Assembly: GCA_040380855.1 (NCBI GenBank)
Contig: JBEIIG010000007.1
Location: 24,935 to 88,934 of the forward strand
Reading direction: 5' to 3'
DNA from: VFMC01 sp040380855
GTDB lineage: Bacteria; Actinomycetota; Acidimicrobiia; Acidimicrobiales; Ilumatobacteraceae
Length of the DNA stretch: 64,000 bases
Part shown: piece after piece, positions 1 to 9,177 of the stretch
Layout: each line of letters starts with the position of its first letter
Position numbering within the stretch: position 1 is the stretch's first letter
Made by a program: the position numbers and the translations under genes
The notes under the pieces: generated by a model
The model's input: the letters and a program-made list of their open reading frames with translations, nothing else
Databases searched by the model: none
What the model was told of the DNA's origin: nothing

Positions 1-416
1 CGATCGTGGCCGTCAGCTCCATCGCTGCGCCACTCACCCACCGCTTCATGACCGCGTACTGCGTCAGCAAGGCGGGCCTGGAGATGTTGGTGAAGCAGGT
101 GGCCGACGAACTGGGTGCCAGCGGTATCCGCTGCAACGCGGTGCGACCGGGCCTGGTGCCCACCGACGCCACCGTCACGCTCACCACCACCGACGTCATC
201 CGCGAGGACTACCTGGCGCAGATGCCGTTGCCGCGCATGGGCACCGACGACGACGTGGCCGCGCTGGTGCGTTTCCTGCTGGGGCCCGAGAGCACGTGGA
301 TCACCGGCCAGTGCATCGGTGTCGACGGCGGCCACACGGTGCGCCGCGGCCCCGACATCACCCCGGTGATGGAGATGGTGTTCGGCCGCGACATCCGCCC
401 CCACGTCCCCCTCTGA
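1..416 (+). CDS. SDR family oxidoreductase, C-terminal part (5' end outside window)
   Basis: The reading frame is open from base 3, so the gene begins upstream of the window. The visible 137 residues are the second half of a Rossmann-fold short-chain dehydrogenase/reductase. They hold the catalytic Ser region (VSSIAAP), the YxxxK pair (YCVSK), the segment after the active site with NAVRPGLVPT, and the usual C-terminal substrate loop ending WITGQCIGVDGG. Classical SDRs use NAD(P)H to oxidise or reduce alcohols and ketones in the cytosol. The substrate cannot be told from this half, and the cofactor-binding TGxxxGxG motif lies outside the window. Confidence 0.9.
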   Translation, partial: IVAVSSIAAPLTHRFMTAYCVSKAGLEMLVKQVADELGASGIRCNAVRPGLVPTDATVTLTTTDVIREDYLAQMPLPRMGTDDDVAALVRFLLGPESTWITGQCIGVDGGHTVRRGPDITPVMEMVFGRDIRPHVPL

Positions 417-608
417 GGCTCGCTGAGCCCGCAGCCGTTTCGAGCGACCGCCAACCGCGCCATGGCGCATGTCTGGCGGCAGGCGCCCCCAGCGATGTGT
501 CGAAGGGCACTGCGTGAAACCTGTCATCTGGACACCACCCACACGTGAGGCGAACAGTGCCCACCAGACCGGCGCGGGGGCGTCGGCAGCAACCCGTGGG
601 GGATCATC

Positions 609-2381
609 ATGCGGAGATTCCGTTTCGTCGACATCGCTGTGACGGCTGCTCTGGCAACGGCGAGCATCACCGCCGTCGGCCTGGTGCAACAGGTGAACGC
701 CGGTGGCGGTACCACCTCGTCATTCGTGCCGATTGCTCCCTGCCGTCTGGCCGACACCCGACCTGCACCCGACAACGTCGGGCCGCGACGCACCCCGCTC
801 GGGGCTGGGGAGAGCGTCACGTTCAAGGTGTGGGGCGCCAACGGCAACTGCGTCGTCCCGTCGACGGCGACGGGGATCACGGCCAACGTGACCGTCGTGG
901 GACCGACGGCCGCGAGCTTCCTCACCATCTGGCCGGCAGATGTGGCCCGACCCGTCGCATCGAGCCTGAACTTCACCAGCGGGAACCCAGCGATCGCGAA
1001 CTCGGTCACCGCCTCCCTCTCCGCCGACGGCGCAGTCAGTGCATTCAACATGTCGGGATCGGTGAATCTGATCGTCGACATCGTCGGCTACTACGTCGCC
1101 ACCGCAACCGTCAGCGCCGACCCCAGCGGCACCGCCGGACCTGCCGGACCCGCCGGACCCGCCGGACCTGCCGGGCCCGCGGGACCTGCCGGACCTGCCG
1201 GACCTGCCGGACCTGCTGGGACAGCCGGACCTGCGGGTGCTCCCGGTGCCGCAGGACCGCAGGGCCCCGCCGGGCCGGGCGGAGTGGCGACTGCTCGTTA
1301 CGGACGGACGATCACGGCCCGAACCACTGTCGACAGTGCGGCCGACGTCGGCCTGTACACCTCGATCACGGTAGGCGCCGACGGCAACCCCGTGGTCGCA
1401 TACCGTGACAGCAGCAACAGCGATCTCAAGCTCGCGGTATGTGCGAGCCCGACGTGTGCCAGTGCCGTCATCCGACAGGTCGACACGGTCGGAGACGTCG
1501 GTTCCTCCCCATCGGTGACCATCGGCGCCGACGGGAATCCCGTCATCTCTTATTCCGACTACACCACCGATGACCTGAAGTTGGCTGCTTGCTCCAACCC
1601 GACATGCTCCACCGCCGTCATCCGACAGGTCGACGTGAGTGGAAGTGTGGGCTTCTCGACATCGATCACGATCGGCGGCGACGGCAACCCTGTCATCTCC
1701 TACGAGGATCAGAGCAACGGAGACCTCAAGCTCGCCCTGTGTGGGAACCCGACCTGCGACACCGCCACGATTCGGCAGATCGACGGAGTCGACAATGTGG
1801 GAGGGTCGTCCTCCGTGACCATCGGCGCCGACGGCAATCCGATCATCTCCTACTTCGACAACACCAACTTCGATCTCAAGGTCGCTGCCTGCAACAACCC
1901 GACCTGCTCGACCTGGTCAATGCGCACGGTTGACTCCACCGGCGTGGTGGGCACCGCCACATCGATCATCGTCGGCGGCAATGGCAACCCGGTCATCTCC
2001 TACCGCGACGTCAGTAACGGCACTCTCAAAGTGGCGCTCTGCGCAGACGCTGCGTGCTCCTCCGCAGACCTCCGTACGCTCGACTCAACCGGTGATTCAC
2101 TCCAGACGTCGGTGGCGATCGGACCTGACGGCAACCCCGTCATCGTGTACACCGGCAAGGTCGTGAACTCGATCCTGAAGCTCGCCATCTGCGCCAACCC
2201 GACGTGCTCGAGTGTCTCGCTGCGGGTGGTCGACAACGGGGGAATCGTCGGACGCTACGCCGCGATGACCATCGGCGCAGACGGCAATCCCGTCATGTCG
2301 TACTACGACGACATCGGTGGCGACCTGAAAGTCGCCAAGACGGTGCAGACGGGTTGGGTGCCCAGCTCCTGGGGTCGCTGA
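609..2381 (+). CDS. Secreted protein with collagen-like stretch and seven 50-residue repeats
   Basis: A 590-residue exported protein. Residues 1-31 form a signal peptide (MRRFRFVDIAVTAALA, hydrophobic core, cleavage near VNA). Residues 35-165 match a domain common in actinobacterial surface proteins, beginning SSFVPIAPCRLADTR and ending IVDIVGYYV. Residues 174-225 are Gly-Pro-Ala triplets of collagen type. From residue 252 to the end there are seven repeats of about 50 residues, each with a G-x-DGNPV-x-x-Y core, an LK(L/V)A strand and, in six of seven, a Cys pair around (N/S)PTC. Seven repeats could close a beta-propeller with disulfide-pinned blades; that is inference. No membrane anchor or sorting motif is seen, so it is probably released or held by partners. 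The ATG follows a weak GGGG ribosome site. Function unknown. Confidence 0.85.
   Translation: MRRFRFVDIAVTAALATASITAVGLVQQVNAGGGTTSSFVPIAPCRLADTRPAPDNVGPRRTPLGAGESVTFKVWGANGNCVVPSTATGITANVTVVGPTAASFLTIWPADVARPVASSLNFTSGNPAIANSVTASLSADGAVSAFNMSGSVNLIVDIVGYYVATATVSADPSGTAGPAGPAGPAGPAGPAGPAGPAGPAGPAGTAGPAGAPGAAGPQGPAGPGGVATARYGRTITARTTVDSAADVGLYTSITVGADGNPVVAYRDSSNSDLKLAVCASPTCASAVIRQVDTVGDVGSSPSVTIGADGNPVISYSDYTTDDLKLAACSNPTCSTAVIRQVDVSGSVGFSTSITIGGDGNPVISYEDQSNGDLKLALCGNPTCDTATIRQIDGVDNVGGSSSVTIGADGNPIISYFDNTNFDLKVAACNNPTCSTWSMRTVDSTGVVGTATSIIVGGNGNPVISYRDVSNGTLKVALCADAACSSADLRTLDSTGDSLQTSVAIGPDGNPVIVYTGKVVNSILKLAICANPTCSSVSLRVVDNGGIVGRYAAMTIGADGNPVMSYYDDIGGDLKVAKTVQTGWVPSSWGR
1128..1283 (+). 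repeat. Collagen-like Gly-Pro-Ala triplet region
   Basis: In-frame 9-bp units coding mainly for Gly-Pro-Ala run for about 156 bp inside the surface-protein gene. Such tracts expand and shrink by slippage, so repeat number may vary between strains. Confidence 0.9.
1362..2381 (+). repeat. Seven tandem ~150-bp coding repeats
   Basis: Repeat units begin at 1362, 1512, 1662, 1812, 1962, 2109 and 2262. Four steps are exactly 150 bp; the fifth is one codon short and the sixth one codon long. The last unit diverges into the C-terminus. Each unit encodes a module with a conserved GADGNPV-type core. Confidence 0.9.
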
Positions 2382-2462
2382 GACGCTGGGTCTCGACCCA
2401 GACCGCAGGAGCGGAGTCGGCGGCGGGGGCTCCCGGCCGACCTCGGTCGACCGGGGGTCGCG

Positions 2463-2468
2463 TAGGAT
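2463..2468 (+). promoter_or_regulatory. -10 hexamer, leaderless-type
   Basis: TAGGAT lies 6 nt before the GTG start of the GH38 gene, so transcription probably begins at the start codon. No -35 element is clear. Confidence 0.5.
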
Positions 2469-2474
2469 CCGGGG

Positions 2475-5400
2475 GTGCACAACGACCGGGTGATCGTCGA
2501 GAAGCGGATCGAACGCGAACTGTGGCAGCGGGTGCTGCCGCACCTGTACGACCGCACCGTGCCGCTCACGGTCGAGGCCTGGCACGCGCCGGGCGAACCG
2601 GTCACCTACGACGAGGCAGTGGCCCAGCACTACGAACCGTTCACGGTGGGGAGCCCGTGGAGCCGACCGTGGGGCACCACCTGGTTCCGCTGCACCGTCG
2701 ACGTACCGGCCGACTGGGTGGGCAGCCAGCTCGAGGCTGTCATCGACCTCGGCTTCCACAACGACGGGGCCGGCTTCCAGGCCGAGGGACTGGTGTGGTT
2801 GAACGGCGAGCCGCTGCAGGGCGTGCACCCGCGGCGCACCGGCGTGCCGCTGGCCCACATCGCCGCCGGGCCACTCACCTTCTACATCGAGGCAGCCAGT
2901 AACCCCGGGTTCTTCCGTGGCTTCCAGCCGACGACCATGGGGTCGCTCGACACCGCCCCGACCGACCCGATCTACCGGGTGAAGCGCGCCGACCTGGCGC
3001 TGCGCAACGACGACGTGTTCGCGCTGCTGCTCGACGCCGAGGTGGCCAACGACGTGATGCGCGCCCTGGGTGCCGACGACCCGCGCCGCGCCCACCTGCT
3101 GCGCGCTCTCGAGCACGCCCTCAACGCGGTCGACGTGCGCAACGTGGCGGCCACCGCTGCCGACGCCCGCGCCGCGCTGGCCCCGGTGCTGGCTGCACCC
3201 GCCCGGCCCCGCGCGCTGCACGTGGTGGGCGTGGGCCACGCCCACATCGACTCGGCCTGGCTGTGGCCACTGCGCGAGACCATCCGCAAGTGCGCCCGCA
3301 CGTTCGCCTCGGCCACCCGGTTGATGGACGACTACCCCGAGTACCGCTTCGTGTGCTCGCAGGCCGCGCAGTACGACTGGATCGAACAGCGCTACCCGGC
3401 CCTGTTCGAGCGCATCCGCGAACGAGTGGCGCGCGGGCAGTTCGTGCCCGTCGGCGGCATGTGGGTGGAAGCCGACATGAACCTGCCGAGCGGCGAGAGC
3501 ATCGTGCGCCAGATGGTGTTCGGCCAGCGCTACTTCGAGAGCCGCTTCGGCGTGCGCTGCCGCGAGGTGTGGATCCCCGACGTGTTCGGCTACCCGGCCT
3601 CACTACCGCAGATCTTCGCCAGCGGTGGCGCCACCCGGTTCATCACCCAGAAGCTCAGCTGGAACAAGCAGAACCGCTTCCCCCACAACACATTCTGGTG
3701 GGAAGGCCTCGACGGCACCCGGGTGCTCACCCACTTCCCACCGGTCGACACCTACAACGCCGAGGTGGTGGGCAAGGAGATGGCGTACAGCGAGCGCAAC
3801 TTCCAGGACCACGACTGGAGCGGGTGGGCGCTGATGCCCTACGGCTACGGCAACGGCGGTGGCGGGCCCACCCGCGAGATGCTCGAGCGCGGCCGCCGGA
3901 TGGCCGATCTCGACGGGGTGCCGCGCCTCACGATGGGGTCGAGCGACGAGTTCTTCACGCACGTCGAGGCCGAGGCGGCCGCCGGGGCGCCCGTGCCGCA
4001 GTGGCGCGGCGAGCTGTATTTCGAGATGCACCGCGGCACGCTCACCAGCCAGATCGAGACGAAGGTGGGCAACCGCCGCTGCGAGCGACTGCTGCGCGAG
4101 GCCGAACTGTGGTGGGCGGCGGGCGGCGTCGTTCCCGCCGACGTGAGCGCCGAACTCGACGAGTTGTGGCGCGAGGTGCTGCTGCAGCAGTTCCACGACA
4201 TCATCCCCGGTTCGTCGATCGCCTGGGTGCACGACGACGCCGAGGCGGCGCACGCCCGGGTGGCAGCACGCCTGGAAGAACTCGTCGCCGCCGCGTTCGA
4301 TCGACTGGCGCTGCCCGCCGGCCCGGTGGTGGCCAACGCTGCAACCCACACCCGTGTGGAGGTGATCGAACACCACGGCACCCCGCTGCTCGTGCGCGTT
4401 CCCGGCAACGGTGTGGCACCGATCGTGCCGCTCGACACCGACGACCGCATCGTCACCACCGAGCACACCATGGCCAACGGCTCGCTGTGCGTGCAGTGGG
4501 ACCTCGACGGCACCATCACGTCGATCATCGACGTGCGCCACGGCCGAGAGTTGCTGCCCGAGGGCCGCAGCATCACCGTCGAACTGGCACCCGACCAGCC
4601 CGTGGAGTACGACGCCTGGGATCTCGAGGCCTGGACCCGCGGGCTCGGTTCGCCGCTCGTGGGCGACGCCACGGTCGAGTGGGTGCGCCGCGATCCGCTG
4701 ATCACCCAGGTGCGTGTCAGCCGCACGTTCGGTGCGGCCTCGCAGTTGTCGGTCACCCACACGATGCGCGCTGCCAGCGCCCGCCTCGACCTGTCGTTCG
4801 ACATCGACTGGCACGAGAGCGAGCGACTGCTCAGCCTGATGGTGCCGCTCGACGTGCACACCACCGATGCGGCGTGCGACATCCAGTTCGGTCATGTGCG
4901 GCGGCCCACACATGCCAGCAGTCCGTGGGACGCGGCCAAGTTCGAGGTGTGCGCTCATCGCTACGTCGACCTCGCCGAACCCAGCTTCGGTGTCGCCGTG
5001 CTGAACAACGGGCGCTTCGGGCACAGCCTGTTCGACGGCGGCATCAGGGTGTCGCTGTTGCGCGCCGCCCGCTTCCCCGACCCCGACGCCGACCAGGGCC
5101 GCCACTCGGTCACCATCAGCGTGCTGCCCCACGGCGCCGGGTTGCACGGCGTGTTGGCCGAGGCCGAGGCGCTCAACATGCCGCTGCGCATCGTCGAGAC
5201 CGACGGCACGGCGGTCGACCTGCCTGCGCCGGTGGTGACGATCGATCAGCCGGGCGTCGAGCTGAGCGCTGTGAAGCGGGCCGACGACGGCAGAGGCGAT
5301 CTGATCGTGCGGCTGTACGAGGCATGCGGCGACCGCACCGCGGTCACGGTGCGCACGGCCCGGCCGATCAAGGCCGCGCAGCGCTGCAACGCGTTGGAGG

Positions 5401-5489
5401 AACCGTCGAGTGGGCTCGACGTGGCCGACGGCATCGTCGTCATCACGCTGCGCCCGTTCGAACTGGTCACCCTGCGGCTCGGCTCCTGA
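2475..5489 (+). CDS. Glycoside hydrolase family 38 alpha-mannosidase
   Basis: A 1004-residue cytosolic alpha-mannosidase of family GH38, about the normal length. After an N-terminal beta domain, the catalytic domain starts near residue 250 with the zinc-binding HAHID motif (H255, H257, D259). The catalytic nucleophile is D369 in IPDVFGY. The central three-helix bundle contains QQFHDIIPGS, and the rest is the C-terminal beta-sandwich region. Family members cleave terminal alpha-mannosyl residues from glycans using a retaining mechanism. There is no signal peptide, which suits intracellular mannoside turnover. The GTG start is set by a TAGGAT -10 hexamer 6 nt upstream. It is followed by a damaged hydrolase gene and is not in an obvious sugar-use operon. 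Confidence 0.93.
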   Translation: MHNDRVIVEKRIERELWQRVLPHLYDRTVPLTVEAWHAPGEPVTYDEAVAQHYEPFTVGSPWSRPWGTTWFRCTVDVPADWVGSQLEAVIDLGFHNDGAGFQAEGLVWLNGEPLQGVHPRRTGVPLAHIAAGPLTFYIEAASNPGFFRGFQPTTMGSLDTAPTDPIYRVKRADLALRNDDVFALLLDAEVANDVMRALGADDPRRAHLLRALEHALNAVDVRNVAATAADARAALAPVLAAPARPRALHVVGVGHAHIDSAWLWPLRETIRKCARTFASATRLMDDYPEYRFVCSQAAQYDWIEQRYPALFERIRERVARGQFVPVGGMWVEADMNLPSGESIVRQMVFGQRYFESRFGVRCREVWIPDVFGYPASLPQIFASGGATRFITQKLSWNKQNRFPHNTFWWEGLDGTRVLTHFPPVDTYNAEVVGKEMAYSERNFQDHDWSGWALMPYGYGNGGGGPTREMLERGRRMADLDGVPRLTMGSSDEFFTHVEAEAAAGAPVPQWRGELYFEMHRGTLTSQIETKVGNRRCERLLREAELWWAAGGVVPADVSAELDELWREVLLQQFHDIIPGSSIAWVHDDAEAAHARVAARLEELVAAAFDRLALPAGPVVANAATHTRVEVIEHHGTPLLVRVPGNGVAPIVPLDTDDRIVTTEHTMANGSLCVQWDLDGTITSIIDVRHGRELLPEGRSITVELAPDQPVEYDAWDLEAWTRGLGSPLVGDATVEWVRRDPLITQVRVSRTFGAASQLSVTHTMRAASARLDLSFDIDWHESERLLSLMVPLDVHTTDAACDIQFGHVRRPTHASSPWDAAKFEVCAHRYVDLAEPSFGVAVLNNGRFGHSLFDGGIRVSLLRAARFPDPDADQGRHSVTISVLPHGAGLHGVLAEAEALNMPLRIVETDGTAVDLPAPVVTIDQPGVELSAVKRADDGRGDLIVRLYEACGDRTAVTVRTARPIKAAQRCNALEEPSSGLDVADGIVVITLRPFELVTLRLGS

Positions 5490-5552
5490 ACCGTCGGGCA
5501 CCGCGTGCTTCGGCACCGCCACCCACCCCGACCGATGGGCGACCGCACCGGC

Positions 5553-5558
5553 TACCGT
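5553..5558 (+). promoter_or_regulatory. -10 hexamer, leaderless-type
   Basis: TACCGT sits 6 nt before the ATG at 5565. It supports that start over the earlier in-frame ATG codons. Confidence 0.5.
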
Positions 5559-5564
5559 GCAGCC

Positions 5565-6035
5565 ATGCGCACCAGCACCGCCGATGGTCGGCAACTGGCA
5601 TGGGAGGAGTACGGCGATCCGGCCGGGCCCCCGGTGTTCCTGTTCCACGGCACGCCGGGCTCGCGGTTCGACAGCGATCCGTTCGGCTCACCCATCGGAG
5701 CCCGCATCATCACCCCCGACCGGCCCGGCTACGGCGAGTCGTCGCCTCACCCCACCCGGCGCCTGGTCGACTGGCCCGGCGACGTGTGCACGATCGCCGC
5801 CCGCACGAACCCCGAGATGATCATGTTCGTGCAGCCGTGGGGCTTCGACCTGGCCGACATCACCGTGCCGGTGCGGATGTGGCACGGCGGGGTGGATGTG
5901 AACGTACCGCTGGCGCACGCCCACCATCTGGCCGCCGACATGCCGACCGCCACGCTCACGGTGCTTCCCGAGCACGGCCACATGAGCCTCGCCGTGTCGG
6001 CCACGACGTTGCTCCAGGAACTGTTCCCCGCCTGA
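5565..6035 (+). pseudogene. Alpha/beta hydrolase with internal in-frame deletion
   Basis: An intact 156-codon reading frame that encodes only the two ends of an alpha/beta hydrolase of about 280 residues. The N-terminal half has the oxyanion region HGTPGSR, then PDRPGYGES and the start of helix A (DWPGDVCTIA). The chain then jumps to VQPWGFDLADITVPVRMWHG, which normally lies more than 100 residues later. The acid position (GGVD) and catalytic His region (EHGHMS) remain. The nucleophile elbow GxSxG and the whole cap domain are missing. This looks like an in-frame deletion near base 5806, so hydrolase activity is not expected. The leaderless-type promoter and frame are kept, so a short protein may still be made. 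An assembly error should be excluded. Confidence 0.75.
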
Positions 6036-6038
6036 CCC

Positions 6039-7082
6039 ATGACCACCCTCGACGAACCCCGCAACCCACCGGCGGCCACCCGGCCCCGCCCGCTGTCGCT
6101 CCTCGACCTCGCCATCATCGGCAGAGGCCAGACACCCGCCGACGCCCTGGCGGCCAGTGTCACCATCGCCCAGGCAGCCGAACGTCTCGGCTTCGACCGG
6201 GTGTGGTACGCCGAGCACCACAACATGGCGTCGATCGCCTCGTCGGCCCCGGCCGTGCTGATCGCCCATGTGGCGGCGCACACCAGCACCATCCGGCTCG
6301 GCGCCGGCGGGGTGATGCTGCCCAACCACGCACCGCTGTCGATCGCCGAGCAGTACGGCACCCTCGCCACACTGCACCCCGGCCGCATCGAGCTCGGCCT
6401 CGGGCGCGCACCCGGCAGCGACCAGGTGACGATGCGCGCCATGCGCCGCGACCACACGGCGAGCGACACGTTCCCCGACGACGTGCTCGAGGTGATGGGC
6501 TATCTGTCGGGCAACAGCCGCGTCGCCGGCGTCAGTGCGGTGCCAGGGGCCGGCACGAACGTGCCCGTCTACATCCTCGGCTCGTCGCTGTTCGGCGCCA
6601 GCCTCGCTGCACACTTCGGCCTGCCGTACGCGTTCGCGTCGCACTTCGCACCCGATGCGCTGCGCGAAGCGGTCGCCGTGTACCGCGACAGGTTCCGGCC
6701 GTCCGAGCACCTCGATCGACCACGCGTCCTGGCCGCCGTGAACGTGGTGTGCGCCGACACCGACGACGACGCCGAACGCCAGTTGCACCTTGCGGCACGC
6801 TGGCGCGTGCAGCGGTTCTTGAACGTGCCCGACACCGTGCACGACGGCGAACTCGACCGGCTGATGGCCACCCCGCAGGGCCAGCAGATCCTGCGGATGA
6901 TGACCTACACGGCCGTCGGTTCACCTGCGGTCGTGCGCGACTACCTCGACGACTTCGCCGCCCACGCCGACGCCGACGAACTGATCGTCGCCCTCGCCTC
7001 ACCCACCACCTCCGAACGACTGCGATCGCTCGAACTGGTGGCCGAGGCTGCCGGCCTCACCGCTCGGGCGACGACGCCGTGA
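6039..7082 (+). CDS. LLM-class flavin-dependent oxidoreductase (luciferase-like)
   Basis: A 347-residue bacterial-luciferase-like monooxygenase of the single-subunit group. Recognisable stretches are LLDLAIIGRGQT, AAERLGFDRVWYAEHHNM, IRLGAGGVMLPNHAPL and the family core GRIELGLGRAPGSD. Such enzymes use reduced flavin (FMNH2 or F420) and oxygen on varied small molecules; the substrate here is unknown. It starts 3 nt after the broken hydrolase and overlaps the next gene by 4 nt (GTGA), so the three form one transcription unit. Cytosolic, no signal peptide. Confidence 0.9.
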   Translation: MTTLDEPRNPPAATRPRPLSLLDLAIIGRGQTPADALAASVTIAQAAERLGFDRVWYAEHHNMASIASSAPAVLIAHVAAHTSTIRLGAGGVMLPNHAPLSIAEQYGTLATLHPGRIELGLGRAPGSDQVTMRAMRRDHTASDTFPDDVLEVMGYLSGNSRVAGVSAVPGAGTNVPVYILGSSLFGASLAAHFGLPYAFASHFAPDALREAVAVYRDRFRPSEHLDRPRVLAAVNVVCADTDDDAERQLHLAARWRVQRFLNVPDTVHDGELDRLMATPQGQQILRMMTYTAVGSPAVVRDYLDDFAAHADADELIVALASPTTSERLRSLELVAEAAGLTARATTP

Positions 7083-7480
7083 CCCGATCCGACACGCCTG
7101 CCCGCGTGCACCGACTCGTGGGCGTCTACAACGCCGACGGCACCCTGCGCGGCGAGCTGTCCTATGTGGCCGGGAAGTTGTTCGGACGTGCCCACTGCGG
7201 GCTGTGCGACATCACCCACGGTGCGGTCAGCCAGAAGGCCGAATGGAAGGCCTGCCGGGCCACGTTGCCCCTGCCGTTCGACACGTTCCACCGCGACGAC
7301 CAGCCCGACGCGGCCCGGCCACTCACCGACGGGCGTCTGCCCGCCGTGCTGGCCGAGACCGATGCCGGGTTCGTGTACCTGCTCGGCCCCGACGAACTCG
7401 ACGCCTGCGACAAGTCGCCCGAACGGTTGATCGACGCAGTCCATGCCGCCATCGACCGCCACGCCCTCGCCTGGCCCTGA
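7079..7480 (+). CDS. Conserved hypothetical protein with CxxC motif
   Basis: A 133-residue protein whose GTG start overlaps the oxidoreductase stop by 4 nt. It contains YNADGTLRGELSYVAGKLFGRAHCGLCDITHG near residues 15-45, where a CxxC followed by DxTH could bind a metal. The C-terminal half has LLGPDELDACDKSPERLI. I recognise it as resembling small proteins of unknown function found across bacteria, but cannot assign a role. Operon position suggests use with the flavin oxidoreductase; that is inference. Cytosolic. Confidence 0.75.
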   Translation: MTRSDTPARVHRLVGVYNADGTLRGELSYVAGKLFGRAHCGLCDITHGAVSQKAEWKACRATLPLPFDTFHRDDQPDAARPLTDGRLPAVLAETDAGFVYLLGPDELDACDKSPERLIDAVHAAIDRHALAWP

Positions 7481-7539
7481 GGCCCTCCGGCAGCACACGG
7501 TCCGCTCGCACCGCCATCGACCCACCGAGCCCATCGGGG

Positions 7540-7545
7540 TACGAT
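7540..7545 (+). promoter_or_regulatory. -10 hexamer for the phosphotransferase operon
   Basis: TACGAT lies 19 nt before the ATG at 7565, which also has an AGGGGG ribosome site. This is one of the few units here with a short leader. Confidence 0.35.
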
Positions 7546-7564
7546 CCGCCGCAGGGGGTCAACG

Positions 7565-8617
7565 ATGCACGAGCAACTTGCTGCGTTCGTGTTGCGGTCG
7601 CTACCAGGCGCACGCGACGTGGAGATCATCGAGTTCGCACCCATTCCGGGTGGGTTCTCACGAGAGACGTACCGGTTCGACGCACGCGTCGGGTTCGACG
7701 ACCGCGAGGAGGTGCTGCCCTTCATCCTGCGCAAGGACCCGCCGAAGGAGGCGGCCATCCTGCACACCAGCCGCGCCGTCGAACACCACCTCATCGAGGC
7801 CATCCGTCAACACACCTCGGTGCCGGTCAGCCGCAGCTACGGCTTCGAACTCGACCCCGCGGCATTCGGCGAAGCAGCGATGCTGATCGAGCGGATGCAC
7901 GGCAGCGGCCAGACCAGCAACCTCTTCAACGGCGGCCCCGACGAGCACCAGGTCGACGACGTGATCCGCCATCTGTGCGAGGTGCTGGTGGCCCTGCACG
8001 AGGCCGATATCGCCGCCCTCGACCCACACGGCGCGCTCGCCGACCCGCGAGGCGTGGGTGTCGACGCCAGTTCGTGGGACACCTACATGGACACCACGCT
8101 GCAGTACTACATCGACTCGGCACCCGACATGGCGTTCGACCCGACGATGATGCTGATGCTCGACGCCGCGCTCACGCTGCGCCGTACCAAGCCGCGGCCG
8201 ATGCCGCTCTCGCTGGTGCACGGCGACTTCAACCCGGCCAACTTCCTGTACGCCGACGGCCGGGTGACGGCGTTGATCGACTGGGAGAACAGCCGCATCG
8301 GCGACCCGCGGGAAGACCTCGGCTGGATGACCACGATGGACATCTTGTCGAACACCTCGGTGATGGCCCACCCGCGCGACGAGGGCGGGTTCCTCGCCTA
8401 CTACAACCGCCTGCGCGGCACCGACATCACGATGGAGGAGGTCGACTACTTCACCCTGTTCGGCACCTACAACGTGGCCGTGCCGGTGAACTCGGCCATC
8501 ACCCGCCGGGTGCGCGGCGAGCACCAGCAGTTCCTGCACCTCTACCTCATCCAGGCAAGTGCACCCACCATTCCCAATCTGGCACGCATGCTGAACTACC
8601 CGGGGGTCCCTGGATGA
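7565..8617 (+). CDS. Phosphotransferase family protein (APH/choline-kinase fold)
   Basis: A 350-residue cytosolic small-molecule kinase of the aminoglycoside phosphotransferase superfamily. The Brenner motif is LVHGDFNPANFL (H219, D221 catalytic), followed by the Mg-binding IDWENSRIGDPREDLGW. The N-lobe has GGFSRETYRF and the ATP-binding Lys is likely in LRKDPP. Close relatives in actinobacteria are annotated as phosphotransferases of unknown substrate, often beside acyl-CoA dehydrogenases. The ATG at 7565 has a good AGGGGG site. It overlaps the next gene by 4 nt. Antibiotic resistance is not implied. Confidence 0.88.
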   Translation: MHEQLAAFVLRSLPGARDVEIIEFAPIPGGFSRETYRFDARVGFDDREEVLPFILRKDPPKEAAILHTSRAVEHHLIEAIRQHTSVPVSRSYGFELDPAAFGEAAMLIERMHGSGQTSNLFNGGPDEHQVDDVIRHLCEVLVALHEADIAALDPHGALADPRGVGVDASSWDTYMDTTLQYYIDSAPDMAFDPTMMLMLDAALTLRRTKPRPMPLSLVHGDFNPANFLYADGRVTALIDWENSRIGDPREDLGWMTTMDILSNTSVMAHPRDEGGFLAYYNRLRGTDITMEEVDYFTLFGTYNVAVPVNSAITRRVRGEHQQFLHLYLIQASAPTIPNLARMLNYPGVPG

Positions 8618-9120
8618 ACACGTCACCCACCGTCGACGATCTGCTCGCCGGCCTCATCGTGGCCATCAGCGACGACATCCTGCCGAACGTGGCCAACGCC
8701 AAGGCGGCCGCCACGGCGATGATGATGCAGGCGGTGCTGCAGTCGGTGCGCCAGGTGCTGCCCGTGTACCACGCCAACATCACCGACGAGCACAACCAGA
8801 TGACCCGCACCCTGCGCGAGACGGCCGATGTGCTGGGCGGCGCCATCGGGCCGGAGGCCGACCGCATCCGGGCGCGTGCTGCCGAACTGGGTGCCAGGGC
8901 CGATCTGCCCGCACCCCCCGACCAGGCCGCGACGATGGCGGCACACCGCACGCTCAGCGAGGCGTTGTGGGACACCATCGCCGACCTCGACGTGCTGCAG
9001 CGGGCCGGCGACCACCGCGCCGACGCCGCACTGCAGGTGGTGCGCGGCCATCTCGGCCCGCGCTACATGCGCGACGTCGCCACCGTGGTGGTGGGCGCCG
9101 GCATGCTCGGCCGCGGCTGA
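8614..9120 (+). CDS. Conserved hypothetical helical protein, partner of the phosphotransferase
   Basis: A 168-residue protein starting at an ATG that overlaps the phosphotransferase stop (ATGA). It looks almost entirely alpha-helical: MNTSPTVDDLLAGLIVAISDDI, then a Met-rich helix ATAMMMQAVLQSVRQ and long charged helices. There is no signal peptide or membrane segment. In related actinobacteria similar small proteins sit next to these phosphotransferases, which suggests a joint role, but I do not know it. Confidence 0.75.
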   Translation: MNTSPTVDDLLAGLIVAISDDILPNVANAKAAATAMMMQAVLQSVRQVLPVYHANITDEHNQMTRTLRETADVLGGAIGPEADRIRARAAELGARADLPAPPDQAATMAAHRTLSEALWDTIADLDVLQRAGDHRADAALQVVRGHLGPRYMRDVATVVVGAGMLGRG

Positions 9121-9177
9121 GCCAGCCGCCCCGTGCGTCCGAGGCTCTCCGGCCGCGGCCGAACCGCTCGACCAGCG

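Noticed and set aside
1128..1283. CRISPR-like array in the GPA repeats
   Set aside because: The repeats are in-frame 9-bp coding units without spacers.
3263..7480. 1405-codon frame over the GH38 gene
   Set aside because: It is an antiphase shadow of the mannosidase, hydrolase and oxidoreductase genes, rich in Arg and Pro. Only its last 133 codons (7079-7480) are a real gene.
7565..8617. Aminoglycoside resistance gene
   Set aside because: The fold matches APH, but the sequence resembles general actinobacterial phosphotransferases and the setting gives no sign of resistance.
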